In this document: piece by piece, positions 53,478 to 62,240 of the stretch
Layout: each line of letters opens with the position of its first letter
Numbering within the stretch: the stretch's first letter is position 1
Source of the DNA: Hyphomonas adhaerens MHS-3
Lineage (GTDB): Bacteria; Pseudomonadota; Alphaproteobacteria; Caulobacterales; Hyphomonadaceae
DNA length: 64,000 nt
Assembly: GCF_000685235.1 (NCBI RefSeq)
Contig: NZ_ARYH01000001.1
Location: 434,001-498,000, forward strand
Direction: 5' to 3'
Made by a program: the position numbers and the translations under genes
Notes under the pieces: generated by a model
What the model was told of the DNA's origin: nothing
What the model saw: the letters and a program-made list of their open reading frames with translations, nothing else
The model's database searches: none

Positions 53478-53708
53478 TCAGGCGAGCCGGGAAATCTCCT
53501 CGCTGAGATGCTTGTCACTGTCGGTGACGATTTTTTCGAGGACGCGGACGCGCTCCTTCAGGCGGGCGACTTCCTGAGTCATACGATCGAACTCAGCATC
53601 GGAAGCCCGGTCATTGGCCCGCATTTGCTTGAAACGCATGTGGTCGCGCCAGGCCTTCGTACCGAAAACAATCGCCACGATGACGACAACCATCTGAAAC
53701 GGATCCAT
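53478..53708 (-). CDS. PspB-like small membrane protein, second copy
   Basis: 76 residues: an N-terminal helix (FQMVVVIVAIVFGTKAW) followed by a charged coiled coil (EFDRMTQEVARLKERVRVLEKIV) and a tail (DSDKHLSEEISRLA) that fits the PspB family end. Start ATG 53708. It precedes the shorter paralog in the same direction, so the two are a tandem pair, probably from duplication. Envelope-stress role is inferred from the family only. Confidence 0.8.
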   Translation of the reverse strand: MDPFQMVVVIVAIVFGTKAWRDHMRFKQMRANDRASDAEFDRMTQEVARLKERVRVLEKIVTDSDKHLSEEISRLA

Positions 53709-53813
53709 AAACCCCGTCCTCCTTCATATCGACAAACGATATATGGTGATCCCTGAACACCTGTTCAAGGAAAATCGCATGAAATCGGGAAAACGGGAAG
53801 GATCGGCCGGGAA

Positions 53814-54269
53814 CTAGCGCCCGGTGGAGCCGAAGCCCCCTGCCCCGCGCGCGGTCTCGTCGAGGCTGTCGACGGCCTGCCAGGCAAGACGTGTGACCGG
53901 CGCCAGCACCAGCTGGGCAATGCGCTCGCCGCGCTGGATGGTGAAGGCCTCCTGGCCGAGATTGACGAGGATCACCTTGATCTCACCACGGTAATCGCTG
54001 TCGATCGTACCTGGGGTGTTGAGGCAGGTCAGGCCATGTTTGGCGGCGAGACCCGAGCGTGGACGCACCTGAATCTCGTAGCCCTGCGGGATCGCGACGC
54101 TGAGGCCGGTCGGCACCATCGCCCGCGCGCCGGGGGCCAGCACCATCGGCTCACCCTCAGGCACAGCCGCGCGCACATCCATCCCGGCGGACCCGTCGGT
54201 TTCATAGGCAGGCAGCTGAAGCCCTTCGAAATGCGGGAGCGGCAGAACCGCAACATTAACCTCGTTCAT
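53814..54269 (-). CDS. dut: Deoxyuridine 5'-triphosphate nucleotidohydrolase (dUTPase)
   Basis: About 151 residues, normal for trimeric dUTPases. All five motifs are visible: [46 protein letters not shown] and [11 protein letters not shown]. It hydrolyses dUTP to dUMP and pyrophosphate, keeping uracil out of DNA and feeding dTMP synthesis. I start it at ATG 54269; a TTG at 54305 adds 12 residues. It follows coaBC on the same strand, a common alphaproteobacterial order. Confidence 0.96.
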   Translation of the reverse strand: MNEVNVAVLPLPHFEGLQLPAYETDGSAGMDVRAAVPEGEPMVLAPGARAMVPTGLSVAIPQGYEIQVRPRSGLAAKHGLTCLNTPGTIDSDYRGEIKVILVNLGQEAFTIQRGERIAQLVLAPVTRLAWQAVDSLDETARGAGGFGSTGR

Positions 54270-54320
54270 GCCCGCACCGGTGCGGGAGTCGGAGGGCCAA
54301 GTCAAGCAGGCAGAGGCGGC

Positions 54321-55571
54321 CTATTCTGCCGCGAGTTTCACATCGTCATCCGAGCCGCCCAACGCTTCGGCGATCTTCTGCGCGAGGCGGCGGGCGACGT
54401 CGGTCTTGCCCATGCGGGGCCAGCGGTCGATGCCTCCCTGGGTGACGAGCGCGATCTCGTTTTCGGTGCCACCCATGACATCGCCGGAGACGTCATTGGC
54501 GACGATCCAGTCGCAGCCCTTGCGCTTCAGCTTGGCGGTCGCGTGCTCTTCGACATCATTGGTCTCGGCGGCAAAACCGATGACGAGTCCCGGCCGGTTC
54601 TTGCGCTTGTTCGAAACGGTGCGGAGGATGTCCGGGTTCTCGGCAAGTTCCATGGACGGCGTCGCGCTGCCGGCCCCCTTGATCTTCAGCTTCTTCGTCG
54701 CGGCGCGCGCCGGGCGCCAGTCGGCCACGGCGGCAACGGAGACGAATACGTCAGCCGGCAAGGCGTCTTCGACGGCTTTCAGCATCTGGCGGGCGGTCTC
54801 GACCTTTACGAGGTCCACGCCGCGCGGCGCCTCCAGCGCAACCGGCCCGGAGACCAGCGTCACCCGCGCGCCTTCAGCAGCGAGCGCCCCGGCGATGGCA
54901 TAGCCCTGACGGCCGGAAGAATGGTTCGAAAGGAAGCGCACCGGGTCCAGCGGCTCCCGCGTCGGGCCGGCGGTCACGATGCAGTGCGTGCCTTCAAGGG
55001 CGCCCTTTCCCTTCCCTGAAGACTGGCCCTGCCCGTCCAGCTGGCGTTCGATCTCGGCGACAATGGCCGGCACCTGCGGCAGGCGGCCGGGGCCGAACTC
55101 GCCGCACGCCATCGCGCCTTCGTCCGGCTCCATGACGGTGACGCCGTCGGAACGCAGCTGGGCCACGTTCCGTTCCGTCGCCGCGTGCTGCCACATGCGC
55201 ACATTCATGGCGGGCACCATCAGGACCGGTGTGTCGGTGGCCAGAAGCGTGGTGGAGGCAAGGTCGTTCGCATGGCCATGCACGGCCTTGGCCATCAGGT
55301 CCGCGGTTGCCGGGCAGACGACGACCAGGTCGGCAGAGCGCGACAGCTGGATGTGCCCCATCTCGGCTTCGTCATCGAGATCGAAGAGTTCGGTGAACAC
55401 CTTCTCGCCCGACAGGGCCGAGACAGACAGCGGCGTCACAAATTGCGAGCCGCCTGAAGTCAGGATGCAACGGCAGGCAATGCCGCGCCGCCCAAGCTCG
55501 CGGATCAGCTCAAGGCTCTTATAGGCGGCGATGCCGCCGCCAATGATCAGCAGGATACGTTTATCGCTCAT
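54321..55571 (-). CDS. coaBC: Bifunctional phosphopantothenoylcysteine decarboxylase/synthase CoaBC
   Basis: 416 residues with two coenzyme A synthesis activities. The N-terminal flavin domain (CoaC) begins ILLIIGGGIAAYKSLELIRELG and has PAMNVRMWQHAAT and GPGRLP. The C-terminal CoaB domain has TAGPTREPLDPVRFLSNHSSGRQGYAIA, VAAVADWRPA with the synthase signature, and NDV. It makes 4'-phosphopantetheine from phosphopantothenate and cysteine. Start ATG 55571; dut follows. Confidence 0.96.
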   Translation of the reverse strand: MSDKRILLIIGGGIAAYKSLELIRELGRRGIACRCILTSGGSQFVTPLSVSALSGEKVFTELFDLDDEAEMGHIQLSRSADLVVVCPATADLMAKAVHGHANDLASTTLLATDTPVLMVPAMNVRMWQHAATERNVAQLRSDGVTVMEPDEGAMACGEFGPGRLPQVPAIVAEIERQLDGQGQSSGKGKGALEGTHCIVTAGPTREPLDPVRFLSNHSSGRQGYAIAGALAAEGARVTLVSGPVALEAPRGVDLVKVETARQMLKAVEDALPADVFVSVAAVADWRPARAATKKLKIKGAGSATPSMELAENPDILRTVSNKRKNRPGLVIGFAAETNDVEEHATAKLKRKGCDWIVANDVSGDVMGGTENEIALVTQGGIDRWPRMGKTDVARRLAQKIAEALGGSDDDVKLAAE

Positions 55572-55656
55572 GGGTCCCGGGTTGTCTTTCCGGGTCTTTC
55601 TTAACCCAAAATCCTTGCGTGACCGCCATGAAATTCGCGTGAAAACACAGTGCGCG

Positions 55657-56124
55657 TTAAGGATTTATCCGAATCGTCGGCGGGCGTACCGGCGTTTCCT
55701 CGTGCCGCTCGGCCAGGTCGATGCCGTAGGCAGTGTAGGTCGCACGCGGGCTCGCCCCGATGCGGATCAGCTTCATCTGGCTGCGCCGGCCGCCGGATGT
55801 TTTCGCTGTTTCCAATTTGCGTACACCCGGCCGGACCATGGAGACACGGCTGCCACGGAAGACCCGTACGCCGGACGTTCGAGCCAGTCCAGTCACCGCG
55901 CGGACATCGACCACCACCATGGAACTGCCACGGTTTCCGCCTTGCGGCGCGCCGCGCAGCGTCGGCTCGGCACGAGGCGAGGCGACGGGCTTGGGCGGTG
56001 TTTTGCGGATCTTCGCCAGCTGCGCTTCCGCTTCCGGCGTACGCTTGCCGGACCCGGCAATCTGCGCCGCCACGGGCGACGCCAGCAAGACGCCAAGCAG
56101 GGCTGAGGCAATAAAGCCTTTCAT
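55657..56124 (-). CDS. Secreted basic protein of unknown function
   Basis: 155 residues. Signal peptide (residues 1-20, ending PVAAQ), then an Ala/Pro/Arg-rich part, a beta-like stretch (SMVVVDVRAVTGLARTSGVRVFRGSRVSMVRPG) and an Arg-rich C-terminus. Likely periplasmic. No family recognised. It is between ubiB and coaBC on the same strand but with gaps, so it may be independent. Start ATG 56124 was chosen because the signal peptide follows directly. Confidence 0.65.
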   Translation of the reverse strand: MKGFIASALLGVLLASPVAAQIAGSGKRTPEAEAQLAKIRKTPPKPVASPRAEPTLRGAPQGGNRGSSMVVVDVRAVTGLARTSGVRVFRGSRVSMVRPGVRKLETAKTSGGRRSQMKLIRIGASPRATYTAYGIDLAERHEETPVRPPTIRINP

Positions 56125-56285
56125 GGCAGGTCCTTTCCTCGGGAGCTGCTGCCACTCTAGGGCGATGCTTAAGGCGCGTTAACACTTTACTCCATTAAGG
56201 AGAGTTCACCCGCGCCGGGTCGTCATATTCGCGAGAAATTCGCTTGCTGGCAGCACCGGCCTGAAAGCCGCCCGGAATGGCCAGT

Positions 56286-57806
56286 CTATTTGAAGGCCCA
56301 GACGGCCAGACCGGCCAGCGCAACGGCAAGTCCGAACCAGCCCCACCAGGGCGCGAACGGCTTTTTCGGCGGCGGCGGCGCCTCCTCCAGCTCATGCTCC
56401 ATGAAGGCTTCAAACCGGTCCATGACCTCCGGCAGGCGTTTCAGCCGGTTCGTCACCTCACGGATGTTGTCCGAGACCAGCTTCGCGGCGCCCTGTGGGC
56501 CGAAACTGCGCCGGATCCAGCTTTCCACGACAGGTTCAGACGCGTTCCAGATATTGTGCGCCGGGTCGATGGCGCGCGCGACGCCCTCTACCTGCACCAT
56601 CGTCTTCTGCAGCAGAACAAGTTCCGGGCGCAGCGCCATGCCGAATGTGTGGGTGTAATCGAACAGCTGCAACAACACCCGACCCATCGAGACTTCCTCG
56701 GCCGGCTTGCCATGGATCGGCTCGCCAATCGTACGCAGCGCCTGCGCAAACTCTCCGACCGATTGCGACGCAGGCACATAACCTGCCTCGAAATGCACTT
56801 CGGCAACGCGGACATAATCGCGCTTCAGGAAGCCCCACAGGATCTCGGCCAGGAAACGCCGCTCGGTCATGCCGATCCGGCCGATAATGCCGAAATCGAC
56901 AAGACCGATCTTTCCTTCCGGCGTCAGGATGAGATTGCCTTCGTGCATGTCGGCATGGAAGACGCCATGTTCGATGGCATTGGTCAGGAAGCCGCGGGTG
57001 ATGTCATTGGCGAGGGCCTTGCGGTCAATGCCCGGCTGGTCCAGCGCCGTGGGGTCGGTCAGCGGTTTGCCGTCGACCCAATCGATTGTCAGTACACGGC
57101 GGCCGGTCCGGTCCCAGTCCACCTTCGGGACCTGGAAATAGCCGTTCTTTTCGCTGAGCGCACGCATCTCGTCCGCGCCGCCCGCTTCGAGGCGCAGATC
57201 GGTCTCGCGCATCATGGCCGTCGCGATGGTCTCGGTGAAGGCAACCGGCTTCAGGCGGCGGCTTTCCACCGACATGCCTTCGATCGTCCGCGCAGCCCGC
57301 TTCATGGCGGACAGCTCTTTCGACAGCTGTTCCTCGATTTTCGGACGCAGGATCTTCACGGCACGCGGCCCGTCCGGCAGGTCCATCCGGTGCACCTGCG
57401 CCAGCGAGGCGGCGGCCACAGGTTCGGAGAGATCGGCAAACAGACGGTCCACTTCCGCCGCGCCGAACTCGGCGGTGAGGGCGGCCCGGGCCGCCTTCAT
57501 GGAGAATGGCGGCAGCTTGTCCTTGAGATGATCCAGATCGGAGGTGACCTCCGTGCCAAACACGTCCGGCCGCGTGGCGAGGAATTGGCCCAGCTTGATG
57601 TAAGCTGGCCCCAATCCTTCCAGCGCGCGCGCCAGGCGCTGACCCGGTCGGCCGCGGGCCCCGCCGGTGAACAGGCGCAGCGTGCCGCCCGCAATCCGCG
57701 CAGCCAGCGGCAGGCGGGACTGATAGTCCGCCGGCAGGATGACGTCATGCCGTGCGAGCGCGATACCGGCCCGCATCAAGCGCCTGTAGTCTCCGATCAG
57801 CCCCAA
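56286..57806 (-). CDS. ubiB: UbiB, atypical kinase-like protein of ubiquinone synthesis
   Basis: 506 residues. The ABC1/UbiB kinase-like core shows GPAYIKLGQFLATRPDVFG, the KxGQ-type element, AAASLAQVHRMDLPDG with the Ala-rich loop, AVKILRP with the Lys, FHADMHEGNLILT and LVDFGIIGRI (catalytic and metal Asp). Two C-terminal helices anchor it to the inner membrane. It supports aerobic ubiquinone synthesis as an ATPase. The start is TTG at 57806, supported by GAGGAG 6 nt upstream and by conserved N-terminal sequence; the first ATG would cut into it. Confidence 0.95.
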   Translation of the reverse strand: MGLIGDYRRLMRAGIALARHDVILPADYQSRLPLAARIAGGTLRLFTGGARGRPGQRLARALEGLGPAYIKLGQFLATRPDVFGTEVTSDLDHLKDKLPPFSMKAARAALTAEFGAAEVDRLFADLSEPVAAASLAQVHRMDLPDGPRAVKILRPKIEEQLSKELSAMKRAARTIEGMSVESRRLKPVAFTETIATAMMRETDLRLEAGGADEMRALSEKNGYFQVPKVDWDRTGRRVLTIDWVDGKPLTDPTALDQPGIDRKALANDITRGFLTNAIEHGVFHADMHEGNLILTPEGKIGLVDFGIIGRIGMTERRFLAEILWGFLKRDYVRVAEVHFEAGYVPASQSVGEFAQALRTIGEPIHGKPAEEVSMGRVLLQLFDYTHTFGMALRPELVLLQKTMVQVEGVARAIDPAHNIWNASEPVVESWIRRSFGPQGAAKLVSDNIREVTNRLKRLPEVMDRFEAFMEHELEEAPPPPKKPFAPWWGWFGLAVALAGLAVWAFK

Positions 57807-57886
57807 GCTGCACTCCTCAATTCACTGGAACCGGACATACCCGCAGTGCGTTGATAAATCACGAAACAATCTGAAAGGAGGTTCGC

Positions 57887-58063
57887 ATGTCCAGGACCAC
57901 TGGTTCGCATGGCAACAAGTGGCTTTATTTCATTGCAGGCGCGTTGATCGCCGGCCCGATCGGCTTTGGTCTTTACCACTTCGTTGGAGAACCCGGCGCG
58001 GACACCGGCGCCGATGTCGAAATTTCGGTGAGCGAAAACGGCATCCGCATCGACGAAAACTGA
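57887..58063 (+). CDS. Small membrane protein of unknown function
   Basis: A 58-residue frame, too small for many gene finders, with an ideal ribosome site AAAGGAGG before ATG 57887. One helix (about residues 12-32, LYFIAGALIAGPIGFGLYHFV) is followed by an acidic tail (ADVEISVSENGIRIDEN) that should be periplasmic. It lies between ubiB and ubiE, antisense to neither. Function unknown. Confidence 0.7.
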   Translation: MSRTTGSHGNKWLYFIAGALIAGPIGFGLYHFVGEPGADTGADVEISVSENGIRIDEN

Positions 58064-58074
58064 GCGGGACGTCA

Positions 58075-58875
58075 TCAGACGGCCCAGCCGAAGTGCAGGG
58101 CTGCAATCCCGCCGGAAAAATTCGTGACGGAGACGTTGGAGAATCCCGCTTCTTCGATCTCGGCACGGAAGGTTTCCTGATCTGGAAACTTGCGGATTGA
58201 TTCCACGAGATACTGGTAGCTTTCCTTGTCGCCCGCGACGAGGCTGCCCAGCTGCGGGATGACATTGAAACTGTAGGTGTCGTAGGCCGCCTGAAGGGCG
58301 GGCGCTGTCATGTGGCTGAACTCCAGCACAGCAAGCCGGCCGCCCGGCTTCAGCACGCGGCGAAACTCTTTCAGGCCTGCCACACGGTCAGCAAAATTGC
58401 GGATGCCGAAAGACACGGTGACGACGTCGAAACTGTTGTCGGCCCAGGGCAGGTTCTGGCCATCCGCGCAGACCCAGTCCAGCCGGCCTTCCCATTTCGC
58501 ATTGTCTGCGCGTGCCTTGCCCGCTTCCAGCATCGCATCATTGATGTCGGACACAATGGCCGTCGCCGGCTTGTCGATGCCGCGCCGCTTGCCGGCCTTG
58601 TCGGCCAGTTCCAGGAAGGCCCGCGCCAGTTCCCCCGTTCCGCCGGCGACATCGAGATGGCGTTCACCCGGCTGCGGGTTCACGCGGTTCATCGCATCAT
58701 GTTTCCACAGGCGATGCACGCCAGCGGACATGAGATCGTTCATCAAATCATAGCGCGACGCGACCGAGCGGAAGACGCCCTTCACGCGCGCCACCTTCTC
58801 GCTCTCGGTCACCTCTTCGAAACCGAAGGATACCTTGCGCTCTGTTTCAGGCTCTGCAGACATGCGCGCCACCAT
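58075..58875 (-). CDS. ubiE: Ubiquinone/menaquinone C-methyltransferase UbiE
   Basis: 266 residues. SAM-dependent C-methyltransferase of the quinone pathway. RYDLMNDLMSAGVHRLWKHDA, LDVAGGTGELA (SAM loop), VSDINDAMLEAGK, and VTVSFGIRNFAD with VLEFSHMTAP are classical UbiE motifs. The start can be ATG 58875 or 58863 (MSAEPET); I keep the longer. It is divergent from mutM, with only 36 nt between, so the promoters overlap. Confidence 0.95.
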   Translation of the reverse strand: MVARMSAEPETERKVSFGFEEVTESEKVARVKGVFRSVASRYDLMNDLMSAGVHRLWKHDAMNRVNPQPGERHLDVAGGTGELARAFLELADKAGKRRGIDKPATAIVSDINDAMLEAGKARADNAKWEGRLDWVCADGQNLPWADNSFDVVTVSFGIRNFADRVAGLKEFRRVLKPGGRLAVLEFSHMTAPALQAAYDTYSFNVIPQLGSLVAGDKESYQYLVESIRKFPDQETFRAEIEEAGFSNVSVTNFSGGIAALHFGWAV

Positions 58876-58911
58876 AGTTACCCCGTACGCCCTAGGCTAT
58901 ATGCCATAACC

Positions 58912-59757
58912 ATGCCTGAATTACCCGAAGTCGAGACAGTTCGCCGCGGCCTCGCCCCTGTCATGGAGGGGCGCACGATTGTGTCGCTGACGCAGAACCG
59001 CGCCGACCTGCGCTTCCCCTTCCCCGAACGCTTCGCCGAGCGGGTCTCGGGGCAGAAAGTGGTGCGCCTCGGACGGCGGGCAAAATTCCTGACCGTGGAG
59101 CTGTCATCCGGCGAGGTGCTGGTGATGCATCTCGGCATGACCGGGCGCTTCACCGTGCAGGGTCATGCCACCGCCCGCTACAAGCATGAAACAGGCACGG
59201 ATCCGGTCCATGATCATGTCATTATGGTCCTGGATAGTCATGACATCGTCACCTACAACGACCCCCGCCGGTTCGGCTTCATGGAGCTGTGGCCTGCCGA
59301 GCAATTCCAGTCATATCCACGGTTAATGGCCATGGGGCCGGAGCCGCTGAGCAACCATTTCTCCGCCGCATACCTGGACACCGCCCTCAAGGGAAAAAAG
59401 GCCCCGATCAAGGCCGCCCTGCTCGACCAGTCAGTGATCGCAGGCCTCGGGAACATCTATGTCTGCGAGGCCCTGTGGCGGGCGAAAATTTCGCCGAAAC
59501 GCCTGTCGCAGAGCGTTCCCGGCCAGCGCGCCGCCCGGCTCGCCCCGGCCATCAATGACGTGATCGCCGAAGCCATCGAGGCCGGCGGTTCGTCGATTTC
59601 GGACTTTGCCAGCGCCAGCGGGGAACTCGGCTATTTCCAGCACCGGTTTGCGGTCTACGACCGTGAGGGCCAGCCCTGCCCGGCTTGCGGCACCACAATC
59701 AAACGCCTCGTCCAGTCCGGCCGGTCGACTTTCTACTGCTCCGCCTGCCAGCGCTGA
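58912..59757 (+). CDS. mutM: Formamidopyrimidine-DNA glycosylase MutM (Fpg)
   Basis: 281 residues. The N-terminal catalytic PELPEVETVRRG (Pro nucleophile after Met removal), YNDPRRFG, and the C-terminal zinc finger (CPACGTTIKRLVQSGRSTFYCSACQ) with its four Cys show a complete Fpg. It removes 8-oxoguanine and nicks the site in base excision repair. The start at ATG 58912 is fixed because Pro2 must be the nucleophile. A longer open frame into ubiE from upstream is antisense noise. A hairpin follows. Confidence 0.97.
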   Translation: MPELPEVETVRRGLAPVMEGRTIVSLTQNRADLRFPFPERFAERVSGQKVVRLGRRAKFLTVELSSGEVLVMHLGMTGRFTVQGHATARYKHETGTDPVHDHVIMVLDSHDIVTYNDPRRFGFMELWPAEQFQSYPRLMAMGPEPLSNHFSAAYLDTALKGKKAPIKAALLDQSVIAGLGNIYVCEALWRAKISPKRLSQSVPGQRAARLAPAINDVIAEAIEAGGSSISDFASASGELGYFQHRFAVYDREGQPCPACGTTIKRLVQSGRSTFYCSACQR

Positions 59758-59783
59758 TTGTCACAGGTTTAGCGGGCCTGAAG

Positions 59784-59811
59784 AGTGAGTTCCCTTTACA
59801 AACTCACTTTC
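59784..59811 (+). terminator. Hairpin after mutM
   Basis: AGTGAGTT (59784-59791) and AACTCACT (59801-59808) pair around a 9-nt loop, then TTT. A weak terminator or regulatory stem-loop between mutM and the SDR gene. Confidence 0.45.
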
Positions 59812-59851
59812 ATCGGCGAGCGTTCACAAAACACTGGAGGAGGCACGAGAG

Positions 59852-60583
59852 ATGGCCAATGGAGCCGCACTGATCATTGGCGCAGGCGACGCGACCGGCG
59901 GGGCGATTGCCAGAGCCTTCGCCCGCGACGGCCTCACAGCCTGCGTCACGCGCCGCCCGCGCAACCTGTCCGATCTCGATGCGCTGGTCGGATCGATTGA
60001 GGCAGACGGCGGCACGGCGCGCGCTTTCGGCGTCGATGCCCGCAGCGAAGAGGAAACCATCGCGCTGTTCGATCAGGTGGAAGCAGAGGTTGGCCCGATC
60101 GAAGCCTGCGTCTTCAATATCGGTGCGAACGTCCGTTTCCCGATCACCGACACCACCAGCCGCGTGTACCAGAAGGTCTGGGAGATGGCGGCGTTTGCAG
60201 GCTTTCTCGCTGGTCGCGAAGCGGCGCGTGTGATGAGCCCGCGCGGACGCGGCACGATCATTTTCACCGGCGCCACAGCGGCCATACGGGGCGGCGCAGG
60301 CTTCTCGGCCTTTGCTGGTGCCAAGCATTCTCTGCGGGCGCTGGCGCAATCGATGGCGCGGGAGCTTGGCCCAAAGGGTATCCATGTCGCCCATGTCGTG
60401 ATCGACGGGGCGATCGATTCCGCCTTCATCCGGGAGACCTTTCCCGATGCCGCCGAGCGGCGAGACCGTGATGGGCTTCTGATCCCGGACGAGATTGCAA
60501 AGAACTATGTCTGGCTGCACCAGCAGCACCGCTCAGCCTGGACACACGAACTGGACCTCAGGCCCTGGTGTGAAACCTGGTGA
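59852..60583 (+). CDS. Short-chain dehydrogenase/reductase-like protein lacking the catalytic Tyr
   Basis: 243 residues. The Rossmann N-terminus is atypical (LIIGAGDATGGAIARAFARDG instead of TGxxxGxG), the NAG-like motif is NIGANVRF, and where a classical SDR has Y-x-x-x-K it has F154-A-G-A-K158; the catalytic Ser position is Thr in FTGATAAIRGG. Lys is kept. So NAD(P) may bind, but normal proton transfer is not expected; similar F-A-G-A-K proteins exist among SDR relatives. A good GGAGGAGG ribosome site precedes ATG 59852. Role unknown. Confidence 0.82.
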   Translation: MANGAALIIGAGDATGGAIARAFARDGLTACVTRRPRNLSDLDALVGSIEADGGTARAFGVDARSEEETIALFDQVEAEVGPIEACVFNIGANVRFPITDTTSRVYQKVWEMAAFAGFLAGREAARVMSPRGRGTIIFTGATAAIRGGAGFSAFAGAKHSLRALAQSMARELGPKGIHVAHVVIDGAIDSAFIRETFPDAAERRDRDGLLIPDEIAKNYVWLHQQHRSAWTHELDLRPWCETW

Positions 60584-60586
60584 GCC

Positions 60587-61894
60587 CTAAGCGCCCAGAG
60601 CTGGCGCCGAAACAGCGCCTTTGGGGTTCATCACCAGCTGTTTGACAAACTCGACATGGCTGCGCAGCCGGTAGAGGTCGTCCGTATAGGACAATGGCAC
60701 GTCCACCGCGCCGATTTCTTCCTGAAGGTCTTCCAGATCCTTCACGATACGCGACCGCTCGTCCGGCGTTGGCGAGGCCCGGCCACGCGCCTCCAGCTCC
60801 CGGATGTCCTTGTACCAGACATAGATTTTCCGCCGCACGCGCCAGCGATAGATCGGCGGGGCGGCGCGCACCAGCGGGAAAAGAAGCGTGAGCAACGGGA
60901 TCGCGAGTACCCAGGCCCGGTCCAGAAAGTTTGCAACATCGAACGAAAAATACCGCCGCAGAAAGGACGGACCGTTCCGGTAATACCGCCGTGCCTGGCC
61001 GGAGATCGGAAGATCCGTTGCGTCCGGGTCCGGCCAGCTGCCGGCGGCCGACAGCAAGGACCCGTCCCCGTGAATGGCCATCGCGGAGTCGATCAGCAGC
61101 GCCTCGATTGCCGGATGAACATCCTGCCGGATGGCGAGCTGGGCCACCGGGGCAACCAGGGGGACATCCGAAGACGGAATATCGGCGCCGATATCGACCA
61201 CGCCGCGCAACAGCGTGACCGCGGACAGGGCGTCCTGCCGCCTTGCCAGGGCTGGTGCGCGCTCAAACGGCAGCAAGTCCACGGCCGGGTCACGAAGCAT
61301 GTCCTGCACATAGGGCGCCTCCACCGACGCCGCGAAGGCCACGGCGTCGACCGTACCGGCCCGCAGCGCATCGGCCGCCTCGCTGCCTGACAGGGTCATC
61401 TGGGCGCTGGCCGGCCAGGTGCCGCCGAACTCCGATTGCAGAGAGAGCGCAAGAGATCGCGTGCCTGACCCATCGGGCCCGATGGCAAAGCGATACCCCC
61501 GCAAATCCCCGAACGCGTTGATGCCGTTGCCTGCGCGGACGAACACCCAGAAAGGCTCCGGAAACAGGCCGCCAAGTGAATGCAGAACCTCACGGTCCTG
61601 CCTGGAAGCCAGACCGCCCTGAACCAGTGCGACGTCCACGTCCCCATCGTCGAGCAAACGCAGGTTTTCGATGGACCCTGCCGTATCGACCAGGTCGACC
61701 TCCACTCCCTGCGCCTGCAGCAGACGCTGATACCGTTCCGCATAGGCGTGATAGGCCCCGCCCTGCGCCCCGGCTGCGAAACGAATGTGCTTCGGCGGGG
61801 CCGGGTCCATCAGCATCAGGGCGGCGATCAGGCCAATCGCGGCAACCGCGATCAGCGGCCAGTACACTTTGAGGAAATCCCGCCAACCTGACAC
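60587..61894 (-). CDS. TAXI-family TRAP-type solute-binding protein with C-terminal membrane segment
   Basis: 435 residues. An N-terminal helix (about residues 11-30) anchors or exports it. Then the TAXI binding-protein fold: IRFAAGAQGGAYHAYAERYQRLL, VDTAGSIENLRLLDDGDVDVALVQGG and YRFAIGPDGSGTRSLALSLQ. Around residue 325 a second hydrophobic segment (AWVLAIPLLTLLFPLV) is followed by a cytoplasmic Arg/Glu-rich tail. Usual TAXI proteins work with TRAP permeases, but none is next to it; with its membrane-cytoplasm tail it may be a sensor or scaffold. Convergent with the SDR. Confidence 0.82.
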   Translation of the reverse strand: MSGWRDFLKVYWPLIAVAAIGLIAALMLMDPAPPKHIRFAAGAQGGAYHAYAERYQRLLQAQGVEVDLVDTAGSIENLRLLDDGDVDVALVQGGLASRQDREVLHSLGGLFPEPFWVFVRAGNGINAFGDLRGYRFAIGPDGSGTRSLALSLQSEFGGTWPASAQMTLSGSEAADALRAGTVDAVAFAASVEAPYVQDMLRDPAVDLLPFERAPALARRQDALSAVTLLRGVVDIGADIPSSDVPLVAPVAQLAIRQDVHPAIEALLIDSAMAIHGDGSLLSAAGSWPDPDATDLPISGQARRYYRNGPSFLRRYFSFDVANFLDRAWVLAIPLLTLLFPLVRAAPPIYRWRVRRKIYVWYKDIRELEARGRASPTPDERSRIVKDLEDLQEEIGAVDVPLSYTDDLYRLRSHVEFVKQLVMNPKGAVSAPALGA

Positions 61895-62103
61895 TGCTTC
61901 GTCTCCCGCACCGGCTTTATGTCCGGTTCTGGTCTAGGCCGGGAACCGGGCCGGATCAACAAGATGAACGAGGTGTCATCGCTGGCCCGGAAATTGCCTT
62001 ATTCAAGCCGCGCATGGAACCCATTCCGTTTGGAAAGTGTTCATCAAGTACGCACGCCCCCATATCGGGCTCAACAGAGAAACCGGCCAGAAGGATGCCA
62101 CCG

Positions 62104-62217
62104 ATGAACGCCCAATCCGCCCTCTCAAGATGGGTAACGCTCGCCACATTCGCAGCGTTTGCGGGCCTTCTGTTCGTGATGGCCTTCGCCCCGGCCCCTT
62201 CCCTCTACGCAGGCTGA
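62104..62217 (+). CDS. Possible small membrane protein
   Basis: 37 residues from ATG 62104, with AAGGA upstream: a short hydrophilic start, one hydrophobic helix (VTLATFAAFAGLLFVMAFAP) and a short tail. Could be real given the ribosome site and ideal helix, but no homologue is known to me. Confidence 0.4.
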   Translation: MNAQSALSRWVTLATFAAFAGLLFVMAFAPAPSLYAG

Positions 62218-62240
62218 GGCAGCCTGCCGGTCCAGGCCGT

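Noticed and set aside
58312-58911. N-terminal extension of the mutM frame into ubiE
   Set aside because: Antisense to ubiE; Fpg needs Pro2 directly after the start Met at 58912.
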